Below are positions 1 to 11,426 of a stretch of 64,000 nucleotides of DNA, one piece after another. The notes beneath the pieces are model-generated. The model was not told the DNA's origin, searched no databases, and saw only the letters and a program-made list of their open reading frames with translations. A program made the translations under genes and the position numbers. Position 1 is the first letter of the stretch, and each line of letters opens with the position of its first letter. This stretch comes from Micropterus salmoides (taxonomy: Eukaryota > Chordata > Actinopteri > Centrarchiformes > Centrarchidae), in contig NW_024040374.1 of assembly GCF_014851395.1 (NCBI RefSeq), forward strand, positions 24,074,772 to 24,138,771, in the 5' to 3' direction.

Positions 1-498
1 TTAAATGATAATGATAAGATCTGTTTCCACTTGACTAATAGATATCTGTGGTTGATAGACAGTAGAAAGTTTTATGTAGCCCCCACACACCCAGGTTACT
101 TGAGGCTCTTGAAGCACTATCTTGCTTCTTCTCCTCTCACTGTCTCTTTTTGTTCTTCAGAACCACCTTTCCTGCTCCTCCAGTCTTTCTATCAGGTGTC
201 GTCATGCATTTTAGCAGACTGTTTTAATAATGAATGTCCAGAGGTCTCTGTTTCTCTCTTTTTATTTCTCTCTCTTTGAATCCAGGTCAACAACAATGTG
301 AATCTTGGCTAAGGGGTTCCTCAGTGGTTCTGCCATGGTTTCTGCATGCAAAGGTCATTGGCATATCACATGTCTTCAACTTTATGTGGACCTGTTTGGT
401 CTGCATTTTAGCTTTTTGATGTCCTGATAATCCAAGGGAACATTGGTGGTCTCTCTATCTGTTCATGTTTCCATTTGCCTTCTGCAAACCAAGCAGCA
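1..498. other. Non-coding stretch, no gene seen
   Basis: AT-rich sequence with stop codons in all frames. A pyrimidine-rich run at about 244-284 ends in an AG and resembles a splice acceptor, but the sequence behind it has no convincing donor or conserved-looking peptide. Confidence 0.6.
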
Positions 499-577
499 GT
501 TTGACATTTTGGGAAATACCCTTATTTTTCTTTCTTTCTTACCGAGAGTTAGATGAGAAGATCGATACCACTCTCAT
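499..577 (+). repeat. MITE-like repeat, left terminal fragment
   Basis: Contains TTGACATTTTGGGAAATAC followed by GAGAGTTAGATGAGAAGATC and ACCACTCTCAT. The same block forms the left end of the fuller copies at 25905-26276 and 36122-36418, where it is mirrored at the right end. Only the left end is present here. An inner-right piece of the same family lies at 1429-1497, so an old copy may have been split and rearranged. Confidence 0.7.
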
Positions 578-1428
578 AACCAAAATTAGCTGTCATCCAA
601 GCTGTGTGCAAGGTTGCACAGGAAAGCTCCGGTCCCCCTTATGATACAAAGAGACATATCTTGGTTCCAGATATTAATGAACTGGGCAGAAAATTTAGAA
701 AATCAGGCAAATACCTTTTAATTTTAAGATTTGGTTGTTCTACTAATGTAGTCCAAAGTAACTGCACACTATGCCACTGGTGGCTGTATAAGAAAGCAGC
801 CTACATTCATAACCCAGCAGAAATTCTAACTTTTCATTAACGGTGTATTTCACCAGCAAGGACCACAATCAACAGGTATGATTGAATGATTTATTGATAA
901 AAAACAGAAGATGTATGAAGCTTGCAGTAGCTGAATAGACATTTGAAAGCTTTGTGGGGAAGCCACAATAGGGAAATCCGCCATAGCGACCATCGGGCGC
1001 TATGGCGAAGGGGAGGAGTTAGAACGTGTGGGTATTTATGGAAACGCTGGCGATGACGTGCTTGATGTGTGGTCCCGCTCCTGAAACTCATTAATTAAGC
1101 TAATTAGCACTACTTAAAGCGCATTTAGTCTATGCAGAACAACTGTAGGTGACATTTAAGCAATACAGTCATGTCTGTCAGCGGCTATTTCTAACTGATG
1201 CACAGTGGATGTAACACTCATTATTTCCAAAAAGAGACTTGTATAAAATGACTTCTGAAGATCTCAGGCACACTAAAAAATATTAAAATACAGTAATTTT
1301 TGGACCAAGTACTTTCATACTTTTACATAAGTGGGTTTATGAAATGGTAAGTTTTACTATTACTTGAGTCATTTTTTATGGGAACAATTGTACTTTTACT
1401 TGAGTCAAGATAGTCTGCCCACCACTGC
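578..1428. other. Non-coding stretch, no gene seen
   Basis: No credible exon. The part at about 1290-1420 contains twice the phrase TACTTTTACTTGAGTCA-like, which resembles a common fish interspersed repeat, but the copy is too degraded to bound. Confidence 0.5.
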
Positions 1429-1497
1429 TGGTAGGTTGATTTTGTATAGAGCCAGGCTAACAGTTTCCCCCTGTTTCCAGTATTTATGCTAAACTAA
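1429..1497 (+). repeat. MITE-like repeat, inner-right fragment
   Basis: The run GAGCCAGGCTAACAG, then TTTCCCCCTGTTTCCAGT, then TATGCTAA matches the inner part of the copy at 36122-36418 (AGAGCCAGGCTGGCGG..CCCCTGTTTTCAGTC) and, reversed, that of the 25905-26276 copy. Confidence 0.6.
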
Positions 1498-1601
1498 ACA
1501 CACAGAGAAATCAAGGTACATTGGTCCATTTTTGTACATTCTTGTCTGTACCTCTAAAAGAACATTTCTGCACCCCTAGTTACAAAAATGTACCCTTACA
1601 A

Positions 1602-1648
1602 TTATTCATTAAGCTGACACTTTTATCCAAAGCAACTTACAATTGCTG

Positions 1649-1650
<2 letters not shown>
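1602..1650 (-). repeat. SINE tail fragment
   Basis: On the minus strand it reads AAGTTGCTTTGGATAAAAG followed by TGTCAGCTTAATGAAT. This is the 3' tail shared by the SINE copies at 25148-25345 and 34043-34227 and by many fish SINEs that borrow an L2-type LINE tail. The tRNA-like head is missing. Confidence 0.7.
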
Positions 1651-1687
<37 letters not shown>

Positions 1688-1703
1688 CAGTATATATATA
1701 TAT
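1649..1703. repeat. Compound microsatellite (CA)n(TA)n
   Basis: A CA tract passes directly into a TA tract, then a short ACAG interruption and more TA. It sits against the truncated SINE tail, a common place for microsatellites to grow. Confidence 0.95.
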
Positions 1704-2955
1704 TGGAGGTCGCATACCGCTGGAGCAACTAGTGTGTGAAGCTGCTGGGTGTATCCTTATATTTACCAATGCATAAATGTTCATTTTGTTTTGTTAAGGT
1801 TATTAAGCTCATGCTTGTGAGATGTGTGTGTATATATTTATTAAATTTTAATCTTATTATATGTAGGCTGTTCATATTTGTTTATATTTATGAGGTCAGT
1901 ATATTTTAGTTTTTGGTAATGGTGGGTTTACATCCCAGAATTATTGATTTGCTGTTTATTCATGTGTCTGAATAAGTAACGGGATGGGCCATGTTAATAG
2001 ACAGAGACATGAGAATAAAACTATTCTGTCATTCATACCATACAGACATGACAGTTAAATACGTTTATTTCTCAAAATGTTCAGCATTTCCTACAAAGTG
2101 AAGGTTGAATAAAGTTAAACAGAGATACTGAAATCCCACACTGAAAAGCTGTCAGTAATAAGGCTGTCTTAACCTTTTGTGTGCAGATTAAAATGAGCTG
2201 CAGAGTTTGCAGGTGTAGGAAATAAATGCTGCATTTACGTTTGTCAGGACTTCTCAGCTCGTATTTGTGAACAAATTAAAGCGAGTAGTGGTAAGTGAAA
2301 TGTACCTGATTGACACATTTACTTAATTGCTTAATTGTGTCTAGTCTGTCAAGCCCACATATCTAAATGACATTTCCAGACTGATGTGCATTCAAACGGG
2401 CAGCCGAGGAAGTCATTTTGGCGTAATAGCGATAAATGAGTGGGCTAACTGGCACTAATTAGGCTACCCATTGTGCATGTATGTGTGTCAGAGTACGTGA
2501 GCCTTTGACGGGTAGAGACACCTACGATAACACAGCTGTGTCATATTCCCATGGGTCTGGGAGTGATTATACTAGAACTGAATGTCTCCCTTTTGATTAC
2601 TGCTTTTCCCATTTCTTCCTGTTTGTCTTAGATTTCCTCTTTACTTTTGCTCATGTCTTGCCTATTGTGTTCTTTCTGTCTAGTGTGTGGGATGGAGAAA
2701 TGGAGATACGGATGAACAGAATGGACCGACGTCACTGTCAGTCGATGTAGGAGCTCTCAGACACTCACACACTTTCATTCAGCTCATCACAAACGCCCCG
2801 CTGTCTTTGTATGTCTGGGTGCCATGCCGGTTAGCAGTGGGCGCGTGACGTTATAGGGGAGTAGGATTTCATTGTTTGCCTTTGACGTGCGTCCGCCCTC
2901 AGCCGCGTGTGCCTGTGCATTTATGTGTCGACATGGTTTTGTGAGGGGACATATT

Positions 2956-2988
<33 letters not shown>

Positions 2989-4233
2989 TTGTGTGGTTTT
3001 GCACAGCCGAGAAGTGAAACCAGCGTAGCCTCAGAGACAACACCATCTCTCTCAACCATAATGTGAAAAGATCGAAAGAGCTCAGTGTCACGTACAGCCG
3101 CCTCACAGGCCTGTGTTTCTGTTGATGAGTGGGCTTTATTTTGTGCCAACAGTAACACTCTCACGCCAACAGCAGAAATTGTAACCATCTTAGAATCAGG
3201 TTTATGGATTACATGTTGACACCAACATAAAGATATTGCACACAGAACATTTAGTATGTGGTGAATGTGCTGCTACTTCAGGAGACTAAGCTGTTTGTAC
3301 AATAGACCATTGTGGTGGCATTTCACAGCCATGTGTCAGTTTTGAGTGCCATTCTGCCAACATACTCCTACTTTTTTGGCCATGATTGTGCCATGTTAGA
3401 TGTATGCTGAAGGTGACTGATGTAAACAAATCCCTGACAGGACGGGCCTTGGTGCAGCATGGGCTCTGCCTTTCAAGAGCAGCAGGAAGGACTTACAATG
3501 AAACTACTCAGGCTGTTTCCTTTCTGTGCAGAGGCATTAAAAAGGAGGCACAGCGCCAATTTCTCCTCCTCTAGCCCGAGGTGGGGTTTTTATAGAAACT
3601 GCTCAAGAGTTTGGGAACATACAGGGCAAATAGTTTGATGGACTGCTGACTGATTGATTGATAACTTTGTTTGTCAAGGGATTGCAAAAGCTGCTCAGGT
3701 GTTACATTAGCACATGTAAAAAACACACCATGTTATTATTTGGCTTATTTTTGTACATATTCCCAGTGCGCAAACTTGCTGAACACACATTTTTTCACAT
3801 GCACCGTGCCACGTTGTAAGACATCAGGAAAGCTGCTGATACAGACACACACATACACCCGAGTCATTGTGCTCATGCAGCTGAAAGCGTGTTTATTTTC
3901 TTCACTGCTGTTCATGCAAGCTGTTTTGTATGGCAATCCTGAGTGCAACTTCCTGAGGTTCTCTCCAAGCTTCCTGTCTGAGAAGTCAGAGGTTATCTGC
4001 GAACCCTGCCCCTTTCAACACACACAGGTCCATGCAGCTGTTTCCTCTGGTGATCATGGATCAGATTGAAATGCACATGCATGCACACGTTTTGTGGAAT
4101 TTTAGAAAGGCCACAAAATGTGTAACAAGCTACTGGAAGGATGGTTACGTTTCTGCAAAGTTGCTGTTTCCTTTCTTGTTGGGAGGATGCTTTTCTGTGT
4201 ATGATGTGTTCCCTAACTTCTCTTTTTCACATC
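1704..4233. other. Non-coding stretch with one GT tract
   Basis: No supported gene. A (GT)n tract lies at 2961-2988. The longest open frames here run through GT/CA repeats or are short and uninformative. No splice-bounded coding segment is visible. Confidence 0.55.
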
Positions 4234-4277
4234 TGTGTGTGTGCGTGTATATGCATGTGTGTGTGCATGTGTGTGTG

Positions 4278-4315
<38 letters not shown>

Positions 4316-4400
4316 AGGGGTGTGGCCGTGGTCTCAATTCTAGGACAGGAACTATACTCCAAACGTGTGTGTATTTGTGTGTGTGTGTGTGTGTGTGTGT
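4234..4400. repeat. Two GT microsatellites, 4234-4312 and 4363-4400
   Basis: Interrupted GT tracts with GCAT units (first) and a TATTT break (second), about 50 bases apart. Open frames over this stretch encode Cys-Val or His-Thr polymers and are repeat artefacts. Confidence 0.95.
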
Positions 4401-5660
4401 CAGCGTGTATCTATGTGTGTGTTTTTTTGAACATCTGCTCCTCGTTGGCTTTGTTTTCCCTCCTCTACATGGCCCACCCTTGCACTGGATGCTGGACTCC
4501 CAAGCTCTTCTTTTGAAAAAAGAGAGGAAGACACTTGAGCGAGTAAGAGACGAAGAGAGAGAAAATGTCTGCAGCCATTTCAGTTGAGTGTTAAAGTAAT
4601 TTGATCTTGTCAAGGGATAAGCATCCCTTGATTTTTGCAAGTTCCCACTTTTCTTCATCCCTGTCCTCCTCTCTCTCTTTGTTTTCCTTTGCTCTTCTCT
4701 ACCTTCCCCCTCAGTGTTTCTCCCATGGCCTTGCTCGCTCCGTCCACCTCCCTCAAGGCAGCAGATGTTGGGTCTGTCCAGATGTTTTATGTTTATCACT
4801 CTCCAATCACATTTTTAACAAACTCTCAAACAGTAAACATTAAAAGAGGCGTCTCCTCTCTGCTGCCACACTGCACAGGAACAGGCGCAGGAAGAGAAAG
4901 GCTAACATTATGCAGAGAGCAAAAGAGATGAAGGTCAGGAGAGAAAAGCAGAGCATGAAAGAGAGAAATCCAATGCCACCTATATTCACATGCCTGTTGC
5001 TGAGCGCGACAGCTGTTCTCCTCTGTATGTAAGACAAACACACAGTGCACGGGTGCACACTGTCACACACACAAATACACAAATAGACTCAGGTATGCAC
5101 ACTTCATAGTTTCTGTACTGGTTTGAGTCTAACATCTTCTCTACTGACAGTCTTGACTTAACAACAAAGAGCACTCTGTCACACGCGTGGAGCCAGACTC
5201 CAACAAAAAAAAAAAGGAAGTCTTCAGATCTGCTTTTTTACACTCTAGAAATCACTCAGTCTTGAAATGCATTGCTTACATAGCTGCATTTTTTCTTGTT
5301 TCAACCAGCCAATCTGCAGGCCCTTCTTTCTCTTCTGACTGGCGTCTCCGTTATTTCACACCTGTGTCGCCCACAGAAATGATCCTGGGAGGGATTTTTA
5401 TTGATTTGAATTTTACATTTGCCTGAGAAGTAATAATTCTATCCCCGCTCTCACACGCAGCTACGAAGGGAAGCATCAGCTATTAATATTGAGCAACTCA
5501 GCAGTGAGATACCAATAACAAGACCATAAATAACTCTCTGCAGTTCACCTGGCTTGTTCTGGCTTGGCGGTTTGATAGAACAGGCAGAGAGACAAGAGTA
5601 CATACCAGCACATAGACATGCAGATAAATGCTCACGCATGCTCACACACCTTCGTACATT

Positions 5661-5661
<1 letters not shown>

Positions 5662-5692
<31 letters not shown>
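5662..5692. repeat. (TG)n microsatellite
   Basis: Uninterrupted TG tract of about 30 bases. The surrounding 4401-5859 holds nothing I can call a gene. Confidence 0.95.
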
Positions 5693-5693
<1 letters not shown>

Positions 5694-5859
5694 TTGTACC
5701 TTATATACATTAACATTTGCTAAATTATTCAACATTGCTTAATAGGTGTTTTCCTGCTAAATCTTCCAAATAACTGACAAAGTTTCATTTTAAGTTTCAC
5801 TGACAAACAATAAGATATAGATTTTTATTTTTATTATTATTTTTTTTTTAGTTTTTAGT

Positions 5860-6165
5860 CATGATAGCAGAATGGCTTTCACCACTTTGAGACTGAAATG
5901 TCTGATGGATTGCCAAATATTATGCAAACATTCATGTTTCCCAGTGAATGAATCCTAATGACTTTGGTGATCCCTGGACTATTATTCTAGCACCGCCAGC
6001 AGGTCAAAGTTTTCACTTATATCTCCCACAAAATATCTGCGTTTACTCGATGGATTGGCACAGAAGTTTTTCAAGACATTTGTGGTTCATAATCCTATTG
6101 ACATCTGGGATCTTAACTTTTCATCTAGCACTATTAACAAGTTCATTTCATTTGACCAAAACTTA
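5860..6165 (+). repeat. Interspersed repeat family M, copy 1
   Basis: Contains GATGGATTGCCAAATATTATG, AATCCTAATGACTTTGGTGA and TCTAGCACCGCCAGCAGGTC. The same phrases, diverged, recur at 31880-32095 (reverse) and 52560-52975 (forward). The family is common in percomorph genomes by my recollection and is probably a non-autonomous DNA transposon. No coding sequence is seen. Confidence 0.65.
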
Positions 6166-6533
6166 ATAACATAACTAAAATCTCATATCCCAATATAGGT
6201 CTTTTCATATTCTGATAACAATATATATCCCGAGATAGAAATTTTTTTGTAAATTCAATGAAATATTATGAACTTGTGATTTTTCTCTGCATCATAAAGG
6301 TGGGGTAAGCTATTCTTGACAAATCCAACACCACGACAAATACCATGATATAGAGTGAACAATAAGTAATGTAACTAACATTAGCTAGGTTGTGGGTTAG
6401 CAAGCTGTTGCTACTTGCTGCCGCAAAGTAAACATAGAAGGACGAGACGGTCCCAGAGCAGCACAGCAGCTTCACACAGCGATACGACTCTCCTGCTGCT
6501 ATAGCTAACATCACAACAACACCACCACGTCTT

Positions 6534-7170
6534 AAGCCTCGTGCAGACTACATGATTTTCAGCGTCAGGCCGATGGCCGTGCCGTTCACACTACCCAACT
6601 TGCCTTCTTGTGATGGGAGTCTGAAGTCGTTGTGGTGTTCACACTACATGACTGATTGGTGACAGGGGGTCACACACACTACATGAGCTGACAGCGGCTG
6701 AGTCACCCGACGCTGTCTCCAAACCACGTTTTGTCAAGAAAACACACGTGAAATGTTAAAACGGGAAATGACGCAAACCTACAGACAAAACAGCTGTTGT
6801 TTGTTATTATAAAGATAGCAACTATAAAGACAAAAAATATGGGTGAAAGAATGGATTAGCACACGCAGGTAGCAGGGATTGTCTGAGCTACAGAGAGAGC
6901 TGGAGGTGAGTAAAAAGTGTTTTGCGGTGAAAAAGTAGCTGCCTGCTCTGCCAGCTGCCTGCTCTCATTGGCTGGATGTGGATGTCGAGTCGGCCGACTC
7001 TTCCAGATATTTGGTATGGTAGATATCTGGCAGACGTTGGCGATGTGTCAGAAATGTGTCGGGGAGCCGTTTTGATGTGTCGTTGAGTAGTTTACACATA
7101 ACGACTGGCTTTCTGCTTCTCTCATTGGTCCCCCTGTTCAGTATTATCCAGTTCTGAGTAAACTTCACTC
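6534..7170. repeat. Putative DNA-transposon remnant
   Basis: The left part carries the repeated phrases GTGCAGACTACATGATTTT, GTTCACACTAC and TTCACACTACATGACTG, resembling a fish DNA-transposon family with non-coding ends. A short stretch at about 6838-6906 (ATGGGTGAAAGAATGG to GGAGGTGAGTAAAAAG) may be a leftover first exon with donor. No second copy exists in this window, so the family is unassigned and the bounds are approximate. Confidence 0.35.
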
Positions 7171-7454
7171 TCCTCTAGGTTTGTTTATTCTTAATGCAAA
7201 TTTCTTCCGGACCGCAGTGAAGTTAGTCACAAGTTGGATATTAGTTTTACGTTGAATAGTTGACAGATGTCTGCCGATTTTCCAACGTAAAACTAACAAG
7301 GGTCGTTCCCTCGTAAAGTCTTGAATTTGAGACACAACAAAATAAACGACAGAGCATAATTGTAAACGATAGATGTTTTGCTATCGCCACACAATATATA
7401 TCATCATATTGCACAGCCCTTCTTTGGTTTATGACCAAATAAATGGAAAACTAA

Positions 7455-7720
7455 TGACATTCCCATTGGCCTCAGCTGGACTTACTGTGCAAATGTTAGC
7501 ATGCTAACAGGCTAAACTACAATGGTGAACGGTGGACAGTATGCCTGCAAAAAATCACCATGTTGTTGTCATTGTGATCATGTTAGTGCGCTGATATTAG
7601 TATTTAGCTAAGTACAGCCTCACAGAGCCACTAGCATGACTGTAGACTCCTGGAAATAACTGGTTTGTACGACGTGTTTTCCGATGATGTTAGAAATCAC
7701 AAGTGTTTATAGGGCCACAC
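7455..7720 (+). repeat. Interspersed repeat family M, copy 2 (right half)
   Basis: Contains GACATTCCCATTGGCCTCAG just upstream, then TGTTAGCATGCTAACAGGC, GATCATGTTAGTGCGCTG and AAGTACAGCCTCACAGAGCC. The reverse complement of this order appears at 41115-41480, and parts recur at 52905-52965. Confidence 0.65.
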
Positions 7721-9376
7721 TTGGAGCCACTCATCACAGTAAGGGGGAGATGTGATATGGGTATCCTGTTACACATCTTCAGATAAAAATGTTTTTAAAT
7801 GCAATCACTGAAATGTAACATAAATGTAGAAAGCATCAGAAAAATCAATTGGTAATATTTTTTATGATACATAAGTAAAAGGAACAGGAAGTTATACAGG
7901 TCATTGGAGAAGAGGCTAAAGGAAAGTCAGACTGTCAGACAGACAGATACTCCAGTGAGTGACAACGCTCAACCTCAGCTTTCTGGACTTGACAACTGGT
8001 CCAGGCTCTGGCACGGAGGTGTGACCCTCAGCTTGACGACATGGCACCCTGCTGCCAATTAGGAGGGATCCTGTCTTCTCCTCTCCTTTCCCCTTTCTTA
8101 CACATTTGTCTTGTACAACATGTTCTACCTGTTGTGTGTTATATGTGGCTGATTGATGGCCTACTGTTTTTCAGAGATTATTACTTAAACATGCTTTCTG
8201 CTCATGGACACCTAACACTAACCTCCTCCTCCTTCCTTGTTCCTCTTAGCTTGGACATAAATCCCACCACTGTATCTTACCTCTTTCACTCCCTGTGGTT
8301 TCACCCCCTAGCCTCAACCTCTCCCCACCCCCCGCAAAACCTCCCCCGCCTCACTCATCCAGGTGATGACATCCATCTCATGTCACGGCGGGCAGGCTGC
8401 TCTGTGTGATGTCTAGGTACTTAATCCTTGACTTATATCCTGTTAGCCCACTGACACACCAAGCTGGGGACATGGAGCCAGGGAGTGAGGCCATCAGACA
8501 GACAGCTGCTGCTCATACAATCACCTACACTTTAACTTTTAAACAGATCTCCTCACCTCTAATGCTACCACTAACTCTCTCCATTGAATGTCTTATCTTG
8601 TTCTCTCATCCTTATACTTAATAAAACACATACACAGTGTATAGAGAATAAATACATACTGTCTGTACACACATACAGTAATTTTAGTGGTGACAGAGCG
8701 GCAGGAATGACTAATTCAGCAGATCAGAAAATAACAAACAAGACAGAATCAGGACCCAAAGCCTTACCAGCTGGGGTTTTTAATATCTTGGTCTCATATT
8801 TTTTCTTTAAATTAATCATTAATTATTCTATTTAACTTCATATGGAGTCCCATCCAGGACAGTTGCAGCACATTTAATCTGTAGACAGACAACAAAACAA
8901 ACAATTTATAAGTCTCAGACAACTCAGACAACAGCAAAATTGTCCTCTTTGTTCCAGCAGTCACACTTGGCTTGTTTGTTCAAACTTTATAGCAGAGTTC
9001 TGATTGAGCCTTTTTCTGCTGAGTGACTGGAAATAGTAAGCAGTGACTTTCCTCCTCACACATTTACAATGGTGCTGGCAACCTCTTACATCTGCCTGTA
9101 AATGACAGGAAATAGCAAAGCCTCAATGCTTATTGGATGTACCCAACGTGGTGGAACGTGTGTTTATGGTTGATAAAGCATCAGTGCTAATAAACAGGAC
9201 TGTGAGTCCACATGCTTGCATAAAGAAGAAGACACGCACACATACACACACAAATTCATTCCACTTAGTGGTTCTAAGAAGGAGCAATGCTCCCCATAAA
9301 GTACTGAGTCATGAGTATGGCGCAGAATTCAATCATCGTTTTCCCTCTGGGCTGTGAGCTTGATTCCAATCAGACG

Positions 9377-9377
<1 letters not shown>
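7721..9377. other. Non-coding stretch, no gene seen
   Basis: No microsatellite over 20 bases and no recognisable repeat. The longest open frame (from 8041) has composition typical of chance ORFs and no flanking splice sites. Confidence 0.5.
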
Positions 9378-9422
<45 letters not shown>

Positions 9423-9550
9423 CACTGTATATTTTCCCATCAACACATCACTATTATCCAGTGCTGTTGAGAGGCTGTTGAATTTACATGCCCCCTAACA
9501 GCACTTCTTTACCACTTGTATAAAACACAAGGCCTGAGTGTGTGTTGGGT

Positions 9551-9585
<35 letters not shown>
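9378..9585. repeat. CA tract 9378-9421 and GT tract 9552-9585
   Basis: Two opposite-phase dinucleotide tracts about 130 bases apart. A transcript across them could pair CA with GT, but such arrangements are frequent in fish DNA. Confidence 0.95.
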
Positions 9586-9586
<1 letters not shown>

Positions 9587-10245
9587 CTGCCCTTGGGTAT
9601 AGCAGTAATGAAATAAAAAGGCTAATTTCATGGTAACTGCTTACAGTACAAGTCCCATCCCATAAATTGGCCATCATCCATATCTTGTTGTTTTAAATGG
9701 CTGGAGAGAGATAGAAGAATACTATTTAGAGATGAGTGGGAAAGGAGAGAAGAAAGGTTTAGAGGAGGATGAAGACTTGGATAGATAAGAGGAAGATGGA
9801 CAGATTTTGAAAGAGCAACGTGGGTCTCGTTTTTTTGTTAAGTCACAGAGGAGTTCTACAAAATTTTGTTGCTTGCATAACTGGCAATTTAACAGCTTAA
9901 CTGCATGAAAACCTGGTTTGCTGCAGCCCTCATTTGCTCAACAGCAGGGCAAAATGCCAAGAATTACTTTCAGATATGATTTAGTCCAAGTATGGCTTGA
10001 GCTGATGAAGATAGTCAGGTTGAAAGTGAAAGGAGAGATAGAAAAGCAAAGGAGAGCGAAGATGAGAAGGTAGATGGGTAGAAGACGTGCGGTGTGTTTC
10101 ACAATAGGGGAGGAGAAAGGGTGACATGGGATGATGAGGAGAGGGACGAGCTGCAGAGAGATGCAGAAGTGAAGGGAGGGGAAATCCCTCAGGGAGGTTC
10201 ATCTGTCCACATATGTAATGAAAAGATAGTCATCCATGTACCCGC

Positions 10246-10279
10246 TTCTCTCTCTCTCTCTCTCTCTCTCTCGCTCTCT
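10246..10279. repeat. (CT)n tract
   Basis: A CT tract that also forms the far part of the pyrimidine run ahead of the possible splice acceptor at 10296-10297. Confidence 0.9.
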
Positions 10280-10297
10280 AATCACTTGTGTTTGCAG

Positions 10298-10388
10298 TGA
10301 GGTTACAGGCTTTGTTGAGGTCTCCCTGCCTGGAGCCAAACCAAAGCCTTTCAACTCAGTGGCTTATAGACCACCCTATCCCTCACTG
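10298..10388 (+). CDS. Candidate internal exon of unknown gene
   Basis: A long pyrimidine tract, a branch-point-like CTCTAATCAC and TTTGCAG end at 10297. A donor-like CTG|GTATGC follows at 10389. One frame is open throughout (after a split first base) and starts EVTGFVEVSLPGAK, then KPFNSVAYRPPYPSL. The peptide is less repetitive and less Leu/Ser-biased than the surrounding chance ORFs. The exon length of 91 bases gives unequal phases, which is allowed. I do not recognise the protein and see no partner exon nearby, so this is an inference from splice signals and composition only. It could be a chance combination. Confidence 0.28.
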
Positions 10389-10535
10389 GTATGCACTCAA
10401 TCCCCCTCTATCCCCGGCTCTGTAGCAGAGGTCAGAGGTCAGGAGCTGGCAGGTGATTAGATGTTGTTGTGGTAAGGGAATACTGGGCCGCTAAGTACTG
10501 CAAAAACACCAACTGTCTCTGATATCACTGGCCTA

Positions 10536-10539
10536 GTGT

Positions 10540-10572
<33 letters not shown>

Positions 10573-10574
10573 AG

Positions 10575-10629
<55 letters not shown>

Positions 10630-10732
10630 AGGTCAAAAAGGGACAAGGACCAGATTTTTGTCTTGAACTAGAAATTCTTAACATACACCCCACCTGGAAA
10701 TGAACAGGATCCATGTGTCTATGTGGACACAA

Positions 10733-10784
<52 letters not shown>
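10536..10784. repeat. GT microsatellite cluster (10536-10627, 10735-10784)
   Basis: Two long GT tracts about 110 bases apart. The first is broken once by GAGACT. The second ends in an alternating purine-pyrimidine run (GTATGCGCGCATATG), which has Z-DNA-forming character. Confidence 0.95.
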
Positions 10785-10787
<3 letters not shown>

Positions 10788-11394
10788 CGCGCATATGAGA
10801 CTTTAAGCTACATTGCTGCTATTTAAAAATATCTCCAGATCATATCTGCCATTAAAATAAGTTAGTTGGAGCATTAAACATGCAGACAGACAGTAACAGC
10901 TGGACGTGCACACGCATTCAGTTTAGGTGCTGGAGAAGTCAGGGGAACGCAGACTCTCCAGTAATGTTTTTAATGACCCGGCTGTGGCCACCACATAAAC
11001 TAGCGTAGCTGGTAGAGTGCTCTGTCAGGTTTAAAGTTAGGTCAGAGGTTGGCAAAAACTGTAGAAGTTTTGCGTGAATATGTCAGATTGGCACAACAAA
11101 GTCATAGCACAGCTATTAGCTGCACAATTTGATGTGTAGGTGGAAGCAGTAGGACATAGAAAGATGAAACGCTTTTATAATGCATGCGAAGCGCATATAA
11201 TGAGTAGAAGGAGTCTGAAGGAAAGGTACGCCCTTGCCTTTCCTGCCTTTAAAATTGATCGCTTTTGAGGCATTGAAGTCTATGTGTGTCAGCGGATACG
11301 TGAAGGCGGCTGCTCATGGATGACACGTGACATTTGTAGAGCGTGTACGTAGGTTATTAGATATGACTCAGAGTTTGGTAGACAGATGAATGAG

Positions 11395-11426
<32 letters not shown>

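Noticed and set aside
4227..4799. 190-codon minus-strand open frame
   Set aside because: Its C-terminal half is CA repeat. The rest is basic low-complexity sequence without a known domain.
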